From positions 95,267 to 159,266 of the forward strand of contig NZ_JAGTXB010000022.1 in the NCBI RefSeq assembly GCF_018224885.1: a stretch of 64,000 nt of DNA, read 5' to 3'. The notes under the pieces are model-generated. The model was not told the origin of the DNA. It worked only from the letters and a program-made list of their open reading frames with translations, and did not search any database. Position numbers and translations under genes: made by a program. The DNA is from Chitinophaga hostae. Lineage in GTDB: Bacteria; Bacteroidota; Bacteroidia; Chitinophagales; Chitinophagaceae. This document shows, one piece after another, positions 8,187 to 17,100 of the stretch (position 1 is its first letter; every line of letters starts with the position of its first letter).

Positions 8187-9019
8187 CAAGGGTCTTAAAT
8201 GCAATTGAACATTGGCGGACTCAGACAAATTTAACCTTTGTACAAAGAACAAATCAGGCGTCATATATCGAGTTTATCCCGGGTAACGATAACTGTTCTT
8301 CTTTTATAGGAAGGCAGGGTGGACGCCAGGAGATCAGACTGGCGCCAGGATGCATGGAAGGGCAGGTTATTCATGAAATAGGCCATGCCATAGGCTTTTA
8401 TCATGAACAGTCCCGATCAGACAGGAATAATTTTGTAACCATCAACTATAATAATATCCAACCAGGTAGGGAAAGGAACTATCAGACGTATACAGAGGAC
8501 GGGGACCCAGGTTTTGATCTGGGAGTCTTTGATTTTAATTCTATTATGCTATATAGTTCCAGTGATTTTGCGATAAGCGCCAATAACCCTGTCATGCTGA
8601 GATTAGATGGTAGCTGGATCTTTGGGCAGCGTGTTGGATTATCACTTGGAGATGTGGAAACGTATAACTATATGTATAATCCAGCTATTACGGCAGTAGT
8701 AAAGTATACAAAAACACGGGATGACTATGACTGGAATTCCGGCTCATCTGCAGTAGAGGGTCATTCAACTGTATTCTTCTATACAGATGCTTCCAGAACT
8801 ACACCGCTAACTTTAGCCAGCCCTCTAAGAATAACTGCACGTGATTTATCAACAAACACCTACTATTATGGGACAGTACCTGCCGGCGTGAGTTCTTTCT
8901 ATTTAGGAGAAACATGGGAATATCAAGTATACGATTTTGGTAATCTCACATATTATTCTGCTGGTGGCGGGTGGATGGAGCGAGGGGTGGGGTATAATTT
9001 TCAGTTTGAACAGTTATAG
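8168..9019 (+). CDS. astacin-family (M12A) zinc metalloprotease, 5'-truncated
   Basis: The protein from about residue 9 (RVLNAIEHW) is a typical astacin catalytic domain: C-SSFIGR, then the zinc site HEIGHAIGFYHEQ (His69, Glu70, His73, His79) and the Met-turn SIMLYSS (Met127; the usual MHY is MLY). About 90 C-terminal residues after the protease look like a small beta-rich accessory domain. The start is missing: there is no signal peptide, no propeptide and no N-terminal strand of the catalytic domain. The nominal GTG start at 8168 lies inside the OmpA gene on the other strand. Base composition is visibly more A/T-rich than in neighbours, which suggests acquired DNA. Without its 5' part it is probably a pseudogene. 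Confidence 0.8.
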   Translation: MRGPVPSRVLNAIEHWRTQTNLTFVQRTNQASYIEFIPGNDNCSSFIGRQGGRQEIRLAPGCMEGQVIHEIGHAIGFYHEQSRSDRNNFVTINYNNIQPGRERNYQTYTEDGDPGFDLGVFDFNSIMLYSSSDFAISANNPVMLRLDGSWIFGQRVGLSLGDVETYNYMYNPAITAVVKYTKTRDDYDWNSGSSAVEGHSTVFFYTDASRTTPLTLASPLRITARDLSTNTYYYGTVPAGVSSFYLGETWEYQVYDFGNLTYYSAGGGWMERGVGYNFQFEQL

Positions 9020-9070
9020 AATGCTGAGGAAGACATTTTGAGTATGCATACAGGAGATTTGGGCTATTAT

Positions 9071-9108
9071 AAAAAGGGAGGCCTCCAAATACGGAGGCCT
9101 CCCTTTTT
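9071..9108. terminator. bidirectional rho-independent terminator
   Basis: A perfect 16-bp stem (A-run, GGGAGGCCTCC) with a six-base loop and U-tracts on both sides. It sits between the convergent astacin remnant and the Oar-like receptor, serving both. Confidence 0.9.
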
Positions 9109-9125
9109 ATAAAGTCGTATCGCTA

Positions 9126-12100
9126 TTAGAAGCTGTAACGAAGACCTAACTGTCCTCTCCAGCGTGCTGTAAAGTTATTGATGTAATATGGTTTTACATC
9201 ACCAAATCCATTTACTATTCTTCTGTAGTCATACTGGAAGGTAGATACCCCGGTAGCAGCGTTGTAACCGGAATAGGTAAGCGGGGTAGAAGCGTTGTTG
9301 GCTATGAAATATGTTCTGCCCCAATCTTTGTTTAAAAGGTTACCAACATTCAGGATATCGAAAGTGATTTCTACTTTATGTGATTTAATGATAGGAATAA
9401 CCTGCGCAATCTTGAAATCGAAAATGTTTTCGAAAGGTGTGCGCACCGCATTTCTCTTCGCATCTTCTCCGCGATGTTTGCTCAGGTATTTATCATTACT
9501 GATCAGACTTTCGAAATCTGCCCTCTGTTCTGCTTCGGAACGTGTGTATGTGGATGTTGCGGTAGCAGTAATAGGCTTGAAAGACATGTTTTGAACCTCA
9601 GAAGCTGTTGGAATGTAGATCAGGTCGTTGTTACCGTTGCTACCTAGGTCATCACCGGTTGGGTCAACAGATGGGTTGAAATATACCCACGAATAAGGAA
9701 TGCCTGATTGACCGTTGTAGAATAACGTTAAAGTAGTACTATATTTCTTGTCCTTACCATATTTAAATGCTTTGGAAACTACCGCCAGCACCCGGCTACC
9801 CATACTGTAGTTGGCACGACCATTTTCCAGGTTGTTCAAACCATTGATGTTCGGAGTAAAGCGCCAGTTGGAACCTGCTGTAGAAGAAGTACCATCATTA
9901 ACAGAGTAAGCATCGCCGTAAGAATATCCTACTTTGAAGAAGAAACCGTTGTTGGTTACTTTGGCCAGCTCACCAGTGATGTTATAGGTATAACCTTCGC
10001 TGGTGTTTTGTAATAACAAAACCTGCGTGCCAAAATTGCCGGTTACTTTCTTGAAGGTAGGGCGCTTGGTAACACCACCAAGCGAAATGCTATCTCCAGT
10101 TGGCATCACATTTAAGTTATTCCAAATGGTGTTGTTAATTGTTTTGGAGAAATTACCTTCAATGGTAGCCGTCATATCCCATGGCAAACGTCTTTGAACG
10201 GCCAAATTAGTTTTGAAAACTTGTGGGAATTTAAAGTTCCTATCTGTCAGGTTAATATTTGAAACACCTGTTTTTACAGTAGCGCCTGCGGCAGTGGCAC
10301 CCGCTGCTGAATATTGACCATAGAAAGGATCATTTGGATCATATCTGAAAGTCAGACCAGCAGGTACATCGCCACGGGTCAGGAATACATTGGTATAAGT
10401 GTTACCACTGTTACCGTATTGATTAGAGATCCACACAAAAGGAACACGACCGGTGAAAACACCTACACCACCGCGGATGATGGTAGCACCATCATCATTT
10501 ATATCCCAGCTGAAGCCAACACGGGGAGCCACCAGCAGTCGTGTCTTAGGCAAGGTAGTGGTGGAGTAACCTGGGAATGCAGGGTCCTTTGCAAAAGCAA
10601 CATTGTTGGGAGGTGTGGTAGGGAACACTGGCACATCTACCCTAACACCATAAGTCAGGGTAAAGTTTCTGCGGATATTCCATTCGTCCTGTGCGTATAC
10701 ACCAATCTGTGCTGCCTTGAAACCAACGCCGTCTCTGTTTGTAGAATCAGCTGTTGTATAGTTGATTTGATAGGTAGTTGGTTTCAGACCACTGGTAAAA
10801 TCGCTGATAGAGCTATAAGTATAGCCTCCGAAAGCATTCTGAATAAAGGTATTTTTAATATTGTAGAATTCGGCGTTAGCACCAACTGTAATGGTATGTT
10901 TACCTTTATATAGTGTCAGGTTATCCGTTATTGTCCAGATTTTCTGATCCAATGCATTCGCGGTGGATGATGGTTCTGTACCCAGGTAAATGGTTCCTCC
11001 TGATTCGTTAATAGTAACACTTGGGAAAGGCTGACCAATATATTTTCTCCTGTCCTTAACTGTGTTAAAGCCTAGCCTGAATTCATTACTCAATTTATTG
11101 GAGAAGTTGGAATTCAGTTCCAATACGCTTGAGTTACTGATAGAAGGGAAAGTATAATTCGCATTATTGAAAGTGGCGATGGTAGGTGTTCTGCTGGCAA
11201 CCATATCGCTTGCATTCAGGTAGTTATGACGAAGGGTCAGTTTGTGTACGCTATTGATGTTCCAATCGATGCGTCCAAACAAAGTAGTAGCAGGCTTTTC
11301 GCGCTCCTGATCGGTAAAGCTTCCCGGGTTATAGCTAGGGAAATTTTTTGTCAAATAGTTATTGATGTCCTGCATTTGTGCAAGGGACACCTTGTTGGAG
11401 CCATCAGCCGGATTGTAATCAATAGGGTTATTTCTCTTTGATCTTTCCGCGTTTACGTAGAAGAACAATTTATTTTTAATAATGGCGCCGCCTAAGCTCG
11501 CGCCAAAAATTTTATTGCTGAAAGAACCGTATTTGGAACGGGTTGAATCCGGGGATTTACCCACCAGGCTTTGATCCTGGTAGAACACATAAGCAGCACC
11601 ATGGAATTCATTAGTACCACTTTTGGTAATAGCGTTGATTCCACCACCGGTGAAACCGCTTTGTTTCACATCGTATGGGTTCAGTACTATCTGCAGCTGA
11701 TCAATTGTTTCCATTGAAATCGGGTTAGCGCCTGCCTGACCTCCATTGGTTCCGGAGGCAGATAACCCAAATACGTCGTTGGTGACAGCACCATCTACCG
11801 CAAACTGGTTGTATTTATTACTCATACCACCAAAGGAAATACCCATTGGGGAACCGTCTTTACCATTGGTAGATACAGATGCCTGTGGGCTCAGTCTAAC
11901 AAAGTCCTGTACACTCCTGTTTACAGTGGGAATGTTATCCATCTGTGTACGGGAAACGTTCAACGCTGTACCACCATTACCTTTTGTAGTATTTTTGGTA
12001 GCGGTAATACTTACTTCTTTCAGGTTAGTGGAACCTTCAGACAGTTTTGTGTTTAATTTTAACGGCTCACCCAGTTTCAGGAAGATGTCGTTATAAGTTT

Positions 12101-12365
12101 CAGTACCAAAGCTGATAAAGGATACTTCAACTTTGTACGGTCCGCCAACACGCATGTTGGGGATGGTGAACTCACCACCGTTACGGGTGGTTGTTCCATA
12201 AATTGTTCCAGTAGGTGTGTGGGTGGCTTTTACAGTGGCCCCGATGAGGCCTTCGCCTTTTGAATCAGTTACTACACCGGAGATGCTGCTGGTGGTAACC
12301 TGCGCATAGGTAACAAAAGCCGTGAGTAACAATGAGAATGTAATGAGTAATTTTTTTAACCTCAT
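9126..12365 (-). CDS. Oar-like TonB-dependent receptor with carboxypeptidase-regulatory-like domain
   Basis: 1079 residues. Order: signal peptide (LLITFSLLLTAFVTYAQ), a carboxypeptidase-D-regulatory-like beta-sandwich (SISGVVTDSKGEGLIGATV, about 25-110), a plug with ALNVSRTQMDNIPTVNRSVQDFVRLSP, and a large barrel ending RGQLGLRYSF. The plug and barrel resemble Oar proteins (Myxococcus outer-membrane adhesion/export family) more than SusC: there is no SusD partner next to it. In other bacteria Oar-type proteins handle protease or outer-membrane-vesicle cargo. It stands alone between a terminator and a 428-bp divergent region shared with ribBA. Confidence 0.88.
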   Translation of the reverse strand: MRLKKLLITFSLLLTAFVTYAQVTTSSISGVVTDSKGEGLIGATVKATHTPTGTIYGTTTRNGGEFTIPNMRVGGPYKVEVSFISFGTETYNDIFLKLGEPLKLNTKLSEGSTNLKEVSITATKNTTKGNGGTALNVSRTQMDNIPTVNRSVQDFVRLSPQASVSTNGKDGSPMGISFGGMSNKYNQFAVDGAVTNDVFGLSASGTNGGQAGANPISMETIDQLQIVLNPYDVKQSGFTGGGINAITKSGTNEFHGAAYVFYQDQSLVGKSPDSTRSKYGSFSNKIFGASLGGAIIKNKLFFYVNAERSKRNNPIDYNPADGSNKVSLAQMQDINNYLTKNFPSYNPGSFTDQEREKPATTLFGRIDWNINSVHKLTLRHNYLNASDMVASRTPTIATFNNANYTFPSISNSSVLELNSNFSNKLSNEFRLGFNTVKDRRKYIGQPFPSVTINESGGTIYLGTEPSSTANALDQKIWTITDNLTLYKGKHTITVGANAEFYNIKNTFIQNAFGGYTYSSISDFTSGLKPTTYQINYTTADSTNRDGVGFKAAQIGVYAQDEWNIRRNFTLTYGVRVDVPVFPTTPPNNVAFAKDPAFPGYSTTTLPKTRLLVAPRVGFSWDINDDGATIIRGGVGVFTGRVPFVWISNQYGNSGNTYTNVFLTRGDVPAGLTFRYDPNDPFYGQYSAAGATAAGATVKTGVSNINLTDRNFKFPQVFKTNLAVQRRLPWDMTATIEGNFSKTINNTIWNNLNVMPTGDSISLGGVTKRPTFKKVTGNFGTQVLLLQNTSEGYTYNITGELAKVTNNGFFFKVGYSYGDAYSVNDGTSSTAGSNWRFTPNINGLNNLENGRANYSMGSRVLAVVSKAFKYGKDKKYSTTLTLFYNGQSGIPYSWVYFNPSVDPTGDDLGSNGNNDLIYIPTASEVQNMSFKPITATATSTYTRSEAEQRADFESLISNDKYLSKHRGEDAKRNAVRTPFENIFDFKIAQVIPIIKSHKVEITFDILNVGNLLNKDWGRTYFIANNASTPLTYSGYNAATGVSTFQYDYRRIVNGFGDVKPYYINNFTARWRGQLGLRYSF

Positions 12366-12793
12366 AAAGCAAAGATTGTTGTTGAATCAAGCGCAAAGTT
12401 GCTTAATTTTCCGGTTAAAATTTTAACTCCGAATTAACAAATTGTTAAGTAGACTGTGGATAACTTAACACGCCGTTAAAAAATTGTACAGCATCTATCC
12501 GAATGCCAATAAACAAAAGGAATTTTCAAGATTTTCGCTAAAAATTATGATTTTTCAAATAGGTGTTATTATTAATGAATGAAACCTATAACCACAGTGA
12601 ACTTTATGCCGTTTTAAGTGTATAATATTCAAATTAATTGTAATTATTTGTTATATGTTAAAATTAGCCTGTATAATTAACAATATTCCAAGGCCATTTT
12701 AACACAAATTCATCGCTACCCCTTCTCATTTTTTCACATGTATATGTCGTAACTTTGCGCAATTCAACATTACTGACCCGGAGGGAATATTAT
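12366..12793. other. 428-bp divergent intergenic region between oar-like gene and ribBA
   Basis: A/T-rich sequence holding promoters for both flanking genes. I see no FMN-riboswitch-like core and no reading frame worth calling. On the minus strand CAACTTTGCGC lies just upstream of the receptor gene and is a weak -7 candidate. Short palindromic AAATTTTAAC-type words occur at 12413-12435. Confidence 0.5.
12750..12757 (+). promoter_or_regulatory. -7 element (TAACTTTG) of ribBA
   Basis: Exact TAnnTTTG match, 36 bases before the ATG at 12794. A purine-rich GGAGGG lies at about 12780-12785 and looks like a genuine ribosome-binding site, which is uncommon in this window. The leader is too short for a riboswitch. 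Confidence 0.5.
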
Positions 12794-13996
12794 ATGTTAG
12801 ATAAAATAGAAGCAGCAATAGAAGATATAAAAAACGGCAAACTGGTGATCGTAGTAGATGACGAGGACCGTGAAAACGAAGGTGATTTTATAACGGCAGC
12901 ACGCAATGTAACACCCGAAATCATCAACTTTATGAGTACCCACGGCCGTGGGCTCATTTGTGCACCGCTGGTAGAAGAGCGCTGCGAAGAACTGGGACTG
13001 GAACTGATGGTCCGCGATAACACCGCCTTACATCAAACCCCCTTTACCGTTTCGGTCGACCTGCTCGGACATGGCTGTACCACCGGCATTTCCGCACATG
13101 ACAGGGCCAAAACAGTGCAGGCACTGATCGATCCCAACACCAAACCCGAACACCTCGGCAAACCCGGACACATTTTTCCGCTCAAAGCTAAAACAGGCGG
13201 CGTATTGCGTCGCTCCGGACATACGGAAGCCACCATCGACCTGGCCAGGCTCGCAGGGTTTGAACCTGCCGGCGTACTGGTAGAAATCATGAATGAAGAT
13301 GGCTCTATGGCCCGCTTGCCGGAACTCCGTGAAATTGCCACCAAATTCGATCTCAAGCTTATCTCCATTAAAGACCTGATCTCCTACCTGCTCAGTACCG
13401 AAACACTGATAGAGGAAGGGGTGAAAGTGCAGATGCCTACCAAATACGGCAACTTTGAACTGATCGCCTTTAAACAAATCAATTCCGGCGAAATTCATAT
13501 GGCCCTGAAAAAGGGAGATTGGAAAAAAGATGAGCCGGTACTGGTACGTGTTCACTCCTCCTGTGTAACAGGAGATATACTTCACTCTTTACGTTGCGAT
13601 TGTGGTGAACAATTGCACGCCGCCATGAAAATGGTGGAAAAAGAAGGGAAAGGCCTTATATTATATATGAACCAGGAAGGAAGAGGAATTGGTTTGATGA
13701 ACAAACTCAAAGCCTACAAACTCCAGGAAGAAGGAATGGATACCGTAGAAGCTAATATAGAACTGGGCTTTAAGATGGATGAACGCGACTATGGTGTGGG
13801 AGCACAGATACTCCGTCAACTGGGCATCAGCAAACTGCGCCTTATTACCAATAACCCGCGTAAACGCGCCGGGTTAAGCGGTTATGGCCTTGAAGTGGTG
13901 GAAAATGTAGCCATCGAAATTAATCCTAACCCGCATAACGAAACATACCTTAAAACCAAAAGGGATAAATTAGGACACGAGATATTGAAGGATTAA
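12794..13996 (+). CDS. ribBA: bifunctional 3,4-dihydroxy-2-butanone-4-phosphate synthase / GTP cyclohydrolase II
   Basis: 400 residues from the ATG at 12794, which has a GGAGGG site and the family N-terminus MLDKIEAAIEDI; an in-frame ATG 39 bases earlier adds only unrelated residues. Residues 1-200 are the RibB domain with DDEDRENEGD (22-31), CTTGIS and GHTEA. Residues 205-400 are the RibA domain with zinc ligands Cys257, Cys268 and Cys270 in SSCVTGDILHSLRCDCGEQ and the GTP-site NQEGRGIGL (293-301). It makes both precursors of riboflavin from ribulose-5-phosphate and GTP in the cytosol. Both active sites look intact. It is a single-gene unit closed by a terminator. Confidence 0.97.
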   Translation: MLDKIEAAIEDIKNGKLVIVVDDEDRENEGDFITAARNVTPEIINFMSTHGRGLICAPLVEERCEELGLELMVRDNTALHQTPFTVSVDLLGHGCTTGISAHDRAKTVQALIDPNTKPEHLGKPGHIFPLKAKTGGVLRRSGHTEATIDLARLAGFEPAGVLVEIMNEDGSMARLPELREIATKFDLKLISIKDLISYLLSTETLIEEGVKVQMPTKYGNFELIAFKQINSGEIHMALKKGDWKKDEPVLVRVHSSCVTGDILHSLRCDCGEQLHAAMKMVEKEGKGLILYMNQEGRGIGLMNKLKAYKLQEEGMDTVEANIELGFKMDERDYGVGAQILRQLGISKLRLITNNPRKRAGLSGYGLEVVENVAIEINPNPHNETYLKTKRDKLGHEILKD

Positions 13997-14073
13997 GTGA
14001 CGGTTCATTGGTGATAGAGCCGCGTAGAAAGCAGCAGTCATCGGAAGATGGTTGTGAAGTAAAATAAACCACA

Positions 14074-14101
14074 CAAAGGAGCAGCATTTGTTGCTCCTTT
14101 G
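14074..14101. terminator. terminator after ribBA
   Basis: A 10-bp stem CAAAGGAGCA / TGCTCCTTTG with an eight-base loop, followed by a T-rich stretch. It lies between ribBA and the convergent TamB-like gene and could serve both. Confidence 0.8.
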
Positions 14102-14126
14102 TTGTTTGAGCCCGCCGGCATCGCGG

Positions 14127-17100
14127 CTATTGCTTACCCGTACTGTCTTGTTTGATTTTTTCTATTTCTTCCTGTTGCTGTTTCAGCAAGGCTGCCTTAC
14201 GCAGGGAATCGAGCAGGGGGGAGCGGCTCCGTCGTTTATCATTAAACAGCTCGCTGAGCCGGTTGTATTCCCTGATATAGGAAATACCCACACCGGATTT
14301 CGTACGGTTGTTAAGGTTATATACGTCGTAGTCCGTTTTACTGAAGGCATTGATACGGAAACGGCCATCGGGCGTAAGGAGGTACTCAATCCTGAAGTCG
14401 CCCGCAAAACGGTTGGTATTGGCAGAAGTAGCCGTTTTACCCCAGTCGTAGTCCCCGCCTGCATATAAACGGAACCGGTTGTTGAACAGGTTGCTGGTAA
14501 TACCGGCACTCACCTGGTTGCGGTCTACGGAAGAGTTGTCTACCGGCCCGCCCACATTATAAGCCCGGTAATTGACGTTTACCCCGATACCACTTCCTTT
14601 GAGCAAGGCGCCTGTTATATTGTTCAGGATGGCCTGCGCCTGTGCGGAGAGCGCTTGTCCCACACTGTTTTTACCTGTAATACCTACATTGGCTGCCGCA
14701 GTAGTGGTAGCATCATCCGGCAGGAATTGGTTGGAGAACAACAGTCCCCATACCTGGAACAAAGCCTTGTTCTGATCATTGTTGATTTCTTTCAGGTGGG
14801 CGGCCACGCCACTTTCGTAAGCCAGGCTGCCTACTTCCGGCAATTCGATGGAGTAGGTGATATCCGGCTTCAGCAGGGCGCCGCGCAGGTTGATTTTTAC
14901 ATCTACCTTTTCTGTGCGGGTGGCCAGTTTATCCGTACTCACGTTGGTGCCTTGCCCTACGAGGTTGTACAAACTCACTTTAGGCAAGGAGTATTTGGCC
15001 ATAATGTTTACCCGCGCTTCGGATGGGTCACCGTTCCAGGTAATGGTACTGTTTTTTTCTATGTCGAATTTCCAGCTGGTTAAACGCTGGAAATTGAAAT
15101 TATAGGAACCGTTGTTGATTTCATAGTTACCAAACATGGTAAAATCACCTTCTGTGTTTACTGTGATCTGCAGGTTACCGGTACCATTGGCAGAAATAAT
15201 ATCGCCGGTGGTGGCATCCAGGATAACATCGATCTGGGCATCGGGGTTGGCCGCAATATCCAGTTTCACCGTGAGTTTGGTGTTATCTTTCTTCTTCTTC
15301 TTTTCTACTATCTCCGTACCATACGTCTTGAAGGTGATATAGTCATATTTTCCTATATCCTTGCTGTCGGACATCGGCAGGTAAAAGTGGGTACCTTTAA
15401 TTGGCCTGGCCAGTATATGCATCTGCATATCATTCAACGGGCCGGAAAAGTATACTTTACCATCGGCCAGTACATCGCCATAAAACAGGTCGTTATCGGC
15501 CGCACTGGTGTTGAGGAACAGGAAGCCCCTGCCGGTAACGTCAAAATCAAAATTGAGTTTGTCAAAATGGTCATGACTGATATAGCCGCTGGCAGTGCCT
15601 TTGGTATTGTATTTATCGACCAGTACAAAGTTGCCGAATTCTATCAGGTTATCATCCACGTTTACATTCAGCTTAGGAATGCGGTAGTGCGTACCCAGGT
15701 AATCTACTGTAACACCTACGGTATCCAGGGTAAGGTTACCTTTTACCGAAGGCAAACTGGTAGTGCCGCCAACGGTCAGATTACCCGCTACGGTACCGGT
15801 GAGCTGAGATACATATCCCGCCAGGTACTTATTCAACAGGCTGATAGAAGTGCCATTCAGCTTAATAGACGCGTCTATGCTATTGTCTGTGGCCGATAAA
15901 CCAATTTTACCCTGTGCCAGGAAAGCTTTTCCTTCATTGTCGGACTGTACATTAAAAGTAGCGACGCCGGTCCGGTGATGATAGGTGCCATCTACGTTCA
16001 GAATACCGATTGAATCGTTGTCTATGCGCAGTTCCCGGGTTCTGAGCGCCGCATTCACATCCAGGTTCTGGGTCGGATCTGCGATATTGATAGTGCCATC
16101 TGTAATCCCTTCCACGCGGGTGGTGATCAACTGAGCCGGAATTACATCCGCCAGGTTCAGGTTTTTGAGGGTCACTATAAATTTGGATTCGTCCGGATTG
16201 TATTCATTTGTTTCTATGGTAATCAGCTGGTCATTGCGGTTGATACGCAGGTTTTTTACGGTGAGAAAATGTTTGCTCCAGTAAATTTCATTGCCGGGAG
16301 TAACATTCCATTGCCGCTCATTTACCGTGAAGGCGCTGTTAAGGAAGTTGATCTTTACGCCTTCCGGTACGGTCACCACACGGGCGTAAAAACCATCGAG
16401 CGAGGAGGTATCTTCCGCCGCCAGATCTACTTTTACAAAAGAGGTATCATGTCCTGAGCTGGCCAGGATCACCGGGTTTTCCAGTATCACATTTTTGCCC
16501 GATAGTACTTTGCCGATACTGGTGCTGATATTGACTTTGTTAAAGTTACCATCTCCCTTTACCTGTAGTTCCTGCACATGATATTGCTGGTAACCGGCCT
16601 CCGGTATGTTGATGTTTAATGCCAGGTTGCCGCCATTCATGGTGTTCAGGGCGCCGTCGACCTTGCTGAAATTAAAGCCGGAAAACTGGTTGGTATAACC
16701 TTTCAGCAGTTTGTCCACTTCCCCCAGGTTGAAGGCAAAAGTGAAGTCCTGGTTAATATTAATGTTTTGCGGCGGACTGAAATAGCTGGGATAGTACTTA
16801 TATAACAACAGGTGGAAGGCATCTGGTAACTGGAGGAAGCTGTATTGTCCTTTTACAAATCCGCTAACTTCACTGCCGGCAAATTCCAGTATTTTCTTAT
16901 TATCCACCATATGTGAAGACACATTCAGCGAATCGAACTCCAGTCGGCGGTTATTTTTAAATACAGATACATCGTACATCCTGGCTATGCCGTCGAAGTT
17001 ATCGATGTTGCTGCCGGCGAAATTGAGATCCAGCTTGGCTTGCAGGGTAACGGAGTCTTCGGTGATATGCAGCGCTTTCAGATCACTCTTGCGGATTTCG

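Noticed and set aside
12366..12793. FMN riboswitch upstream of ribBA
   Set aside because: The predicted -7 element leaves only a 36-base leader, and no RFN-element core is visible in the region.
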